From positions 19,209,716-19,273,715 of the forward strand of contig CM039505.1 in NCBI GenBank assembly GCA_022432975.1: a stretch of DNA of 64,000 nt, written 5' to 3'. Below the pieces are notes generated by a model. The model did not search any database. It saw nothing but the letters and a program-made list of their open reading frames with translations, and was not told the DNA's origin. Origin of the DNA: Begonia masoniana. Taxonomy: Eukaryota > Streptophyta > Magnoliopsida > Cucurbitales > Begoniaceae. This document shows positions 58,579 to 64,000 of this stretch, piece by piece; positions within the stretch are counted from its first letter, which is position 1; each line of letters starts with the position of its first letter. A program made the position numbers and the translations under genes.

Positions 58579-59303
58579 TAAATATTTAAAATAAATTTCA
58601 AATAAGAAATTGATACCACAAATCCATTCGATCTACAATAGTTTGTTGGTGGTGTGAATTTGTGATCACCTCTATGTATACGAAACCTACAAATTCACAC
58701 AAAAAATGTTAAATCATACACAAAAAATTAACAACAATATAAAAATTCATTAAATAAATAAATTGAAGTATATACCTTGTTGAATAAATGGAGAGAATGT
58801 GAAAATGGGTAAGAACAAGAGAGATCGATTGAACATTAAAATTCAAAAATAAGAGAATGAGAGATTGAGAGAAAATTTGTTGAAAAAAATTGAATAGAGA
58901 GAAGTATATTTATAGAGGAGGGAAGAGATATGAAGAGTGGAGAGAGTTTTTTTTTTTTTTTTTTTTAATATTTGTAAAGGCGAAGAAACAACTTCTATTT
59001 TCTCTTCTATTTACTACGGCAACGAAGAATCAAATTATCATTATATTAATTCTTTTTTCTACTTCTTCTTCCGAGTGCATGATAACCCTAAGGGGTTGCA
59101 GGTTTTTTTCTACCAATTGGGGCCCTCACTTCACCACCCCCATGTGAATGGTCTACAAGGTTCATAACTACTCCTCTTACTACAGGACGTTTACCTAGCC
59201 GACATTTAGATCTGGCTCTACCCAAACTTTTCTAGTTCACCCTGGCATTCCCCACTTGTCCGACTGTTACTGAGCAATTTTTGGATATCAAACGGACCTC
59301 TCC
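58579..59303 (-). mobile_element. hAT 5' flank beyond LTR P
   Basis: A GAGAGA-rich stretch (58790-58940) and layout parallel 36540-36620 in the other hAT fragment, so this is the promoter side of the interrupted hAT element. The terminal inverted repeat was not identified. No gene. Confidence 0.45.
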
Positions 59304-59490
59304 TGTAACGACCCCAAACCACCTAGGGCCGTCACGACACTCAACCTAACGTTGAGTTTGACTTTCACATTTTGGACGAGAAATTTTTCGACTTTCTAAA
59401 ACTCTGGAACATTTAATAAGGCAAGTGAAAGTCAAACCTCAATCTTAGGTTGAGTGTCGTGGCGGCCCTAGGTGGTTTGGGGTCGTTACA
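59304..59490. mobile_element. 187-bp fold-back element with LTR-like arms
   Basis: Arms of about 65 bp are inverted copies: both begin TGTAACGACCCCAAACCACC and run through CACGACACTCAACCTAA to TTTGACTTTCAC, with about four differences. The central loop is about 57 bp. Flanks are TCTCC and TCTCT, a near TSD. The arms look like the inverted 3' end of LTRs C and E (TGTAACGACCC... then TTGACTTT). No coding capacity. Confidence 0.88.
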
Positions 59491-62362
59491 TCTCTGAAAG
59501 GTAATTTTAATGTGGCGGATTTCCCCTCTTTTGCAATCAGTTTGGGGGCAAATGCCACCCATGCTGCCATGCAACGGTCTCTTGATCGTTGGTAGGCAGG
59601 CCAACCCGCGCGAGAAGAGGGCGGGAGCGGTGCTGGCCTGATCCCTGGCGGGCTTGCGAGCTCGGATCACCGAGAGGGCAGTCTGGGTTTAACACGCTAC
59701 TGTTGGTCGACATCTTGATGAAAATTTCATTGGAAAGTAAATGGTGGAGAAGATTTTATCACCACTGTGGTTAAGGACATTAGATGTCTTCCTTTGATGA
59801 TTCTCTTTTTCTTTCTGTATGCTTTCTGAAGCTGCATTTAAGGTATATATCAATTTTGAACTTGATTGGTGTAGACGGACATGGATGTATTTTTATCTGG
59901 ATCGTGTAATCATGTTTTGAATTTTATTGATATTTTTAGCTTTTTCTTATTTCTAGCTTGCTTGATTCTTGTTTTCATTGAAATTGATTTGTCAAGCTAC
60001 TTTTTATAATATTACATTAACTGTGACTATTCATTAATTTTCATTTGTTGTCAATGTAAAATGAATATTACTCAGCTCTCAAGCCTGTGATGTCACATTC
60101 CTAATTGTAGTCCAATTTTAGTTCAAATTTATTAGAGTTTCCCGTTAGATACATGTTGAGTTATTTTTTTTTATTTTTTTTAAATATTAAAAAGGTTATA
60201 GTTGTTAACTAACGGAGGAATCCATTTCGTCATAAAAATGTCAGACGGTAAACTTTTATGTCCCATATAAGAATGATATTACGTTTATTTTCTTATTTTA
60301 TTCTCTAAACATACTCGTTAACAGGTCAAATTATGATGAACTATTATTGCATTACTTACACTCTAATTGTTATTTTTATTATTTGATACTTTAACAAATA
60401 TTTTTAAAAAGTGAAATACTATATTAAACGCAACACTATTCTTCCAATGAAAATATGAGAATATAGTGTTATCATTGATGTGTTCGTCAAAGAAAGTTGT
60501 ATTCTCACGAGCACCTGGCTTTATTTCTACCTTTTTCCCAACCATCCCAGTCTTTCCTTGTCTGGAATATTTTCCACCATTAGAGATAATCAAATCACAT
60601 CAACAATTCCATATAGACTAATCCACTTAGTGTTTTAGATCCCAAGCATGAATCCACGACTGTATTTTGCCAAATAATAGGCAGTAGTTCAGCCTGCACA
60701 ATTGACCAGGCATGATCAGTACATCGACTTCTATCAGCTTTGTCCAAGGCCAACCCGATAAAAAGAGGATTGCTGTTTGATTATAAATAATGTAGTGAAA
60801 TACGCGATAATTGATCAAGTAGAATTGAAAAGAAATCAATAACACAAGAATTACACGATTTGGACAAAACTGTCCTACGTTCACTGCCCAAAACTCCAAC
60901 AACGAAGTTTTATTAGAGAATAAAAAAAACAAGTATTTTCGTAATAATATAGTATGACCCACAACATCACTTAAAATTATAAAAAAAAATAACGCTTACC
61001 GAAAGATCTCTCTCGCTCTGTTCTCTATTATTTACTCTCAAACTCACAAGTTTTCTCCGATCTGCTCTGTTTTTTTCTGGTATAAGCCCCTCTAACTCTC
61101 TCATTCTATTTGAAATAGATTAATACAAATTTCAAAATAATAAAAAATAAATACAATACTAGTTGCAAATTTAATTCCAAAACTGTTGAATCAATCTTTA
61201 CAAATAATAAAATTAATTTTAGTGATTAAGAAGTTAATGTTACTAAATATATAGGTTTCCATTCAAATTTTTAGTGCATGTGCATCATCTAGTAATAATA
61301 GAAAATTGAATGTTTGGAAAATATTTGAAAAAATAGGAGTTACACTTGAAAATTGAGGGAAAAAACTAGATGTATTAATTGTAATTCTTTGATTAGTAGA
61401 AGGGGAATTGAACATTTAAAAAATACATGTTAACATGTTCGCGTAAATAAAATTGTAATATTTACAATTAATAAAAAAAATAAAAAACTTAATTTGTCTA
61501 TTTTTAAATAAAACAAAAATATTGATAAGTCAAAATTAATAAACTACGTGATTAGAGCCGAACATACATTTACGAAAAAAACATGACTTGACCAGTATAA
61601 TGCAAAGAAGACTTAGAATCAGTTTGATATTGTTGTAGCTTTTTTAATAATCACTGTTAATTGTGCTTTTAAAACAATCAATTCGTAAGATAAACAAATT
61701 CCAAAAGCTAGGTATTGCAACTAGTCAAAATCAACTTTCAAAAAAGTTGAAATTTTTTGTTTTGCTAGACACTAAAATAGAATCAAATTGTCAAATAAAC
61801 AACACTTTTGACCCAACAACCACAAATGAGGCATTTATTCTCAATATTCGGGTTTTTCGTCGTTAGATGAAGAGAGATGTTATGAAAAAATTTGATAATA
61901 AAAAAATGAGGATCAAGAGATATTTTTAGAATTATGATGAAAGAAGATGTTTAACCTATGATACCTGAACGTCAACTAATCAAATGAGTTTTTTTTTTTT
62001 TTTTGGTTTGATCATACATTATATTGATTTAAAATAAGATTTGTGTAAACGTATTATTTCTTTTACTATAATTGAATCTACTCATACATGTAATGTTAGT
62101 GGACTCGGAACTTAATAGTTGAAACTAAAATATATTGTTTTGATTTTAGATGATGCCTCTAATAATAATGTTGTCAAAAGATATTTGAGTCGTTATATTC
62201 TATCGTCATTAGGATTATATTTTCGTATTCGTTGCTATGCACATTTTTTTTTTTTTAATTTAATTGTATAAGATGGTTAAAATATTTTAGTACATTCAAT
62301 TTCAAAAGTTAGGAATATATTTTATAATATTAATTCGTCTAAAGTAGACACAAATTATCTAG
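59491..62362. other. AT-rich intergenic DNA, no gene supported
   Basis: Long T- and A-runs. ORFs at 60627-60962 (minus) and elsewhere have no recognisable domain. Could include upstream introns of the LEUNIG-like gene, but no exon was recognised. Confidence 0.45.
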
Positions 62363-63479
62363 GAAGGGACCATCTTCTGGAGCTGCAAACAGCCCTGGGA
62401 CAGGAACTACGATTGGCTCCTCACCAAACTCTCAACCATCATCAACTCATACCCCTGGTGATGGACTTGCTACAGCTACTAACATTCAGAACGTAACTGG
62501 AATTCCAAAGAGTTTAACGATCTATGGTACGGAGGGAGCTGGTGGTCTTGTATCATCCACAAATTCTGCAAATTTCTTCATTTTGAGGGATGGGGATCAA
62601 CTCTTCCATTTCATACAATGTCTTGATATCAATCCGTTCCATAGATATAAACTGAGCAAGTTTCCAGTATTTATCATTCTTAAATATAGAATACTGAATA
62701 ATATAATTTTGATGGTATAGTAAGTATAGAATACTGTATTTTTGGTCTCTTAGATCGGACATATTGTATTTTGTTGTTTCCTGTCAAAATACTGATGCAA
62801 TAGAATCGTCGGAAAGGGGGGTTATATGGGGGTTGTTTGGTAAAGTTTACAAGAAGATTGTTAGTAGTGGAGAATTGCCTGACATACCGTTAGGTGACTA
62901 GGAGAGAGAGAGAGTGATGAGTCTGTTACGAGAGCATAAAAGAGAGGGAGGAGAAGAGATGGGTGTGTATTGAATATTACTCTGATTGTTTATGAAAGAT
63001 ATCCGAGTCTGTGGTATTTCCAGATTTGTGGGTTGTGTGTGTTGTGTGCCGTTATTGTGTTCTTATTGCAGGGAGTTTTCCAGATAAGAAGAAGGTCTCT
63101 GTAGAAGGAAACTAACCTGCATCAAATACACTATAATGTTGCATCTTTAATTGCAGGATGACATGGATCATTTTGGAGATATTGGGTGTTTGGAGGACAA
63201 TGTCGAATCATTTCTATCCTCTGATGATCATGATGGAAGGGATTTGTTTGGCCCACTAAAACGGAATCCTTCGGAACATGCAGCTAAAAATTCAAAGGGT
63301 AACATATGGTAAACAAAAGTTATACGCCACATAAATTAAAGCACCGACTTAGATTTATTCACGTTTCAGGCTTTTCCTTCGATGAAGTTGTTTCCATACG
63401 TAAAAGCAATAGCAAAGTCGTTTGCTGTCATTTCTCTTCAGACGGGAAGTTAGTGGCCAGTGCTGGACATGATAAAAAG
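62363..63479 (+). CDS. LEUNIG/LEUNIG_HOMOLOG-type co-repressor, three internal exons
   Basis: Exon 1 starts at 62363 after TATCTAG and encodes [16 protein letters not shown] and [15 protein letters not shown], the linker ahead of the WD40 repeats in LEUNIG-family proteins. Its 3' end is unclear (about 62545-62575). Exon 2 is 63157-63298 (TTGCAG before, GTAACA after; [20 protein letters not shown]). Exon 3 is 63370-63479 (TTTCAG before, GTGTAG after; [20 protein letters not shown]), the first WD40 blade. Phases of exons 2 and 3 match. LEUNIG proteins are nuclear Groucho/Tup1-type co-repressors that bind SEUSS through an N-terminal LisH/LUFS domain. That domain and the other WD40 blades are not in the window, so the locus may be a fragment or a gene with long introns. 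No stop in exons 2-3. Confidence 0.82.
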
Positions 63480-63679
63480 GTGTAGTGGAAAACACTCCTA
63501 ATATTAGTACTACTTATTTGTAGTAAGGTTTGATGTTGTATTCATCAAATAGAAATATATGGGTTGGTCTTTATGATATCTTCCAATCAAGATATTTGCA
63601 ATTCTCAAGTATTATTTCTCAGATAGAAATTATGGGTTATTTGTAATTCTTTAAATTCACATCATTAGGTTGTTCTCAT

Positions 63680-63892
63680 TGAGATTTCAGCGGTGAGGAT
63701 CCTGTAGATCGCCGGAGATGAAGAATTGAGAGAAACAAGAGAATGGCGGCAACAACACAATGATTTCACTACAACAGGTATTACAAATATACAGCTAGCA
63801 ATTAATGAATGAAAAGACATAAGCTACAGTTGTAACTAAATAGAGCTAACTAGAATAACAAAACTAACTAGAATTGAATAGTTATGCTAATA
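63680..63892 (-). repeat. LTR of Copia element Q (about 213 bp)
   Basis: In plus coordinates TGAGATTTCAGCGG to GTTATGCTAATA. Next to it GCCCCCCTC is the inverted polypurine tract. It lies about 200 bp into the intron after LEUNIG-like exon 3. Confidence 0.7.
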
Positions 63893-63905
63893 GCCCCCCT
63901 CAAGA

Positions 63906-64000
63906 TCAAGGTCGTAGGCCGAATATCTTGGAAAGGAACAGTGAGAATGTTGCCGGAGGTAGAGGTTTGGTGAGAGCATCAGTGAGTTGGTTAGCCGATG
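63906..64000 (-). CDS. Copia element Q pol C-terminus (RNase H end), continues off-window
   Basis: The minus frame reads SANQLTDALTKPLP and ends FGLRP with stop TGA at 63908-63906. QLTDALTKPL is the conserved tail of Ty1/Copia RNase H. A polypurine tract and LTR follow at once. The rest lies right of the window; no break is visible in this stretch. Confidence 0.8.
   Translation of the reverse strand, partial: SANQLTDALTKPLPPATFSLFLSKIFGLRP

Noticed and set aside
56288..58583. Clean TSD around LTR P
   Set aside because: ATAAT against TAAAT is not a convincing duplication; P kept as probable solo LTR on other grounds.
60627..60962. 111-codon minus ORF, considered as an upstream LEUNIG exon or membrane protein
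   Set aside because: Wrong strand for the gene and no recognisable motif; AT-rich chance frame.
62553..62762. 69-codon minus ORF ending [13 protein letters not shown]-like at first sight
   Set aside because: No further zinc ligands; overlaps the LEUNIG-like region; composition AT-biased.

Overview
This is nuclear DNA of a flowering plant, most likely a eudicot, and it is almost entirely transposable elements. The coding capacity is dominated by Ty3/Gypsy chromovirus (Tekay/Del-like) gag-pol genes with C-terminal chromodomains, initiator-Met tRNA primer sites (TGGTATCAGAGC type) and very long LTRs (about 2.1-3.0 kb) that begin TGTAACACCC and end GGGGCGTTACA or GGGGTCGTTACA. There are also a Ty1/Copia Sirevirus with an envelope-like gene, two hAT transposon remnants, a second small Copia element, and one recognisable host gene fragment (LEUNIG-type co-repressor) at the right edge. 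Three runs of exactly 100 N (6785-6884, 34358-34457, 50529-50628) are assembly gaps. The species cannot be named from the sequence.

Layout. 1-3094: 3' end of chromovirus A (+), inserted into chromovirus B (-; 3095-about 6784). 7636-13937: chromovirus C (-) with a 2968-bp LTR, its 3' half lost; its LTR lies inside the 5' LTR of chromovirus D. 13938-21380: D (+), the best preserved element. 21381-23490: LTR remnant N and AT-rich DNA. 23491-26930: LTR J (-) split by solo LTR I (+), perfect target-site duplication (TSD) CAAAG. 26931-34357: Sirevirus K (-), whose envelope-like gene is split by solo LTR E (-), perfect TSD TGATC. 34458-38020: LTR O (+), an hAT fragment, LTR L (-). 38021-50101: LTR G (+), split by chromovirus H (-; TSD GTTGT) and by solo LTR F (-; TSD AGTTT). 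51490-55017: gag remnant plus LTR of chromovirus M (-). 55018-59303: hAT pseudogene (-) split by LTR P (+). 59304-59490: a 187-bp fold-back element whose two arms look like LTR ends. 62363-63479: LEUNIG-like exons (+). 63680-64000: small Copia element Q (-).

What stands out. Nine of the long LTRs (A, C, D, E, F, G, I, M, P), though largely unalike in sequence, share one transcribed-leader design: a CT-rich leader, a first intron-like segment, an exon-like block of 40-51 nt, a donor GTAAG, and 30-37 nt later a CTACAYC arm that is the reverse complement of a GRTGTAG arm forming the 3' splice site about 0.45-0.7 kb downstream. The two arms change together between families. Between them lie tandem short hairpins that also show compensatory changes. 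I infer a structured spliced leader RNA domain. Towards the LTR 3' end, the same LTRs carry arrays of short GC-rich motifs (CATCGGCAGATG, with TGACGTCA and CACGTG; or GCGATCGATCGC; or GTCGTCCA). The first class also occurs in the LTR and the non-coding spacer of the Copia element K, so it crosses retrotransposon superfamilies.
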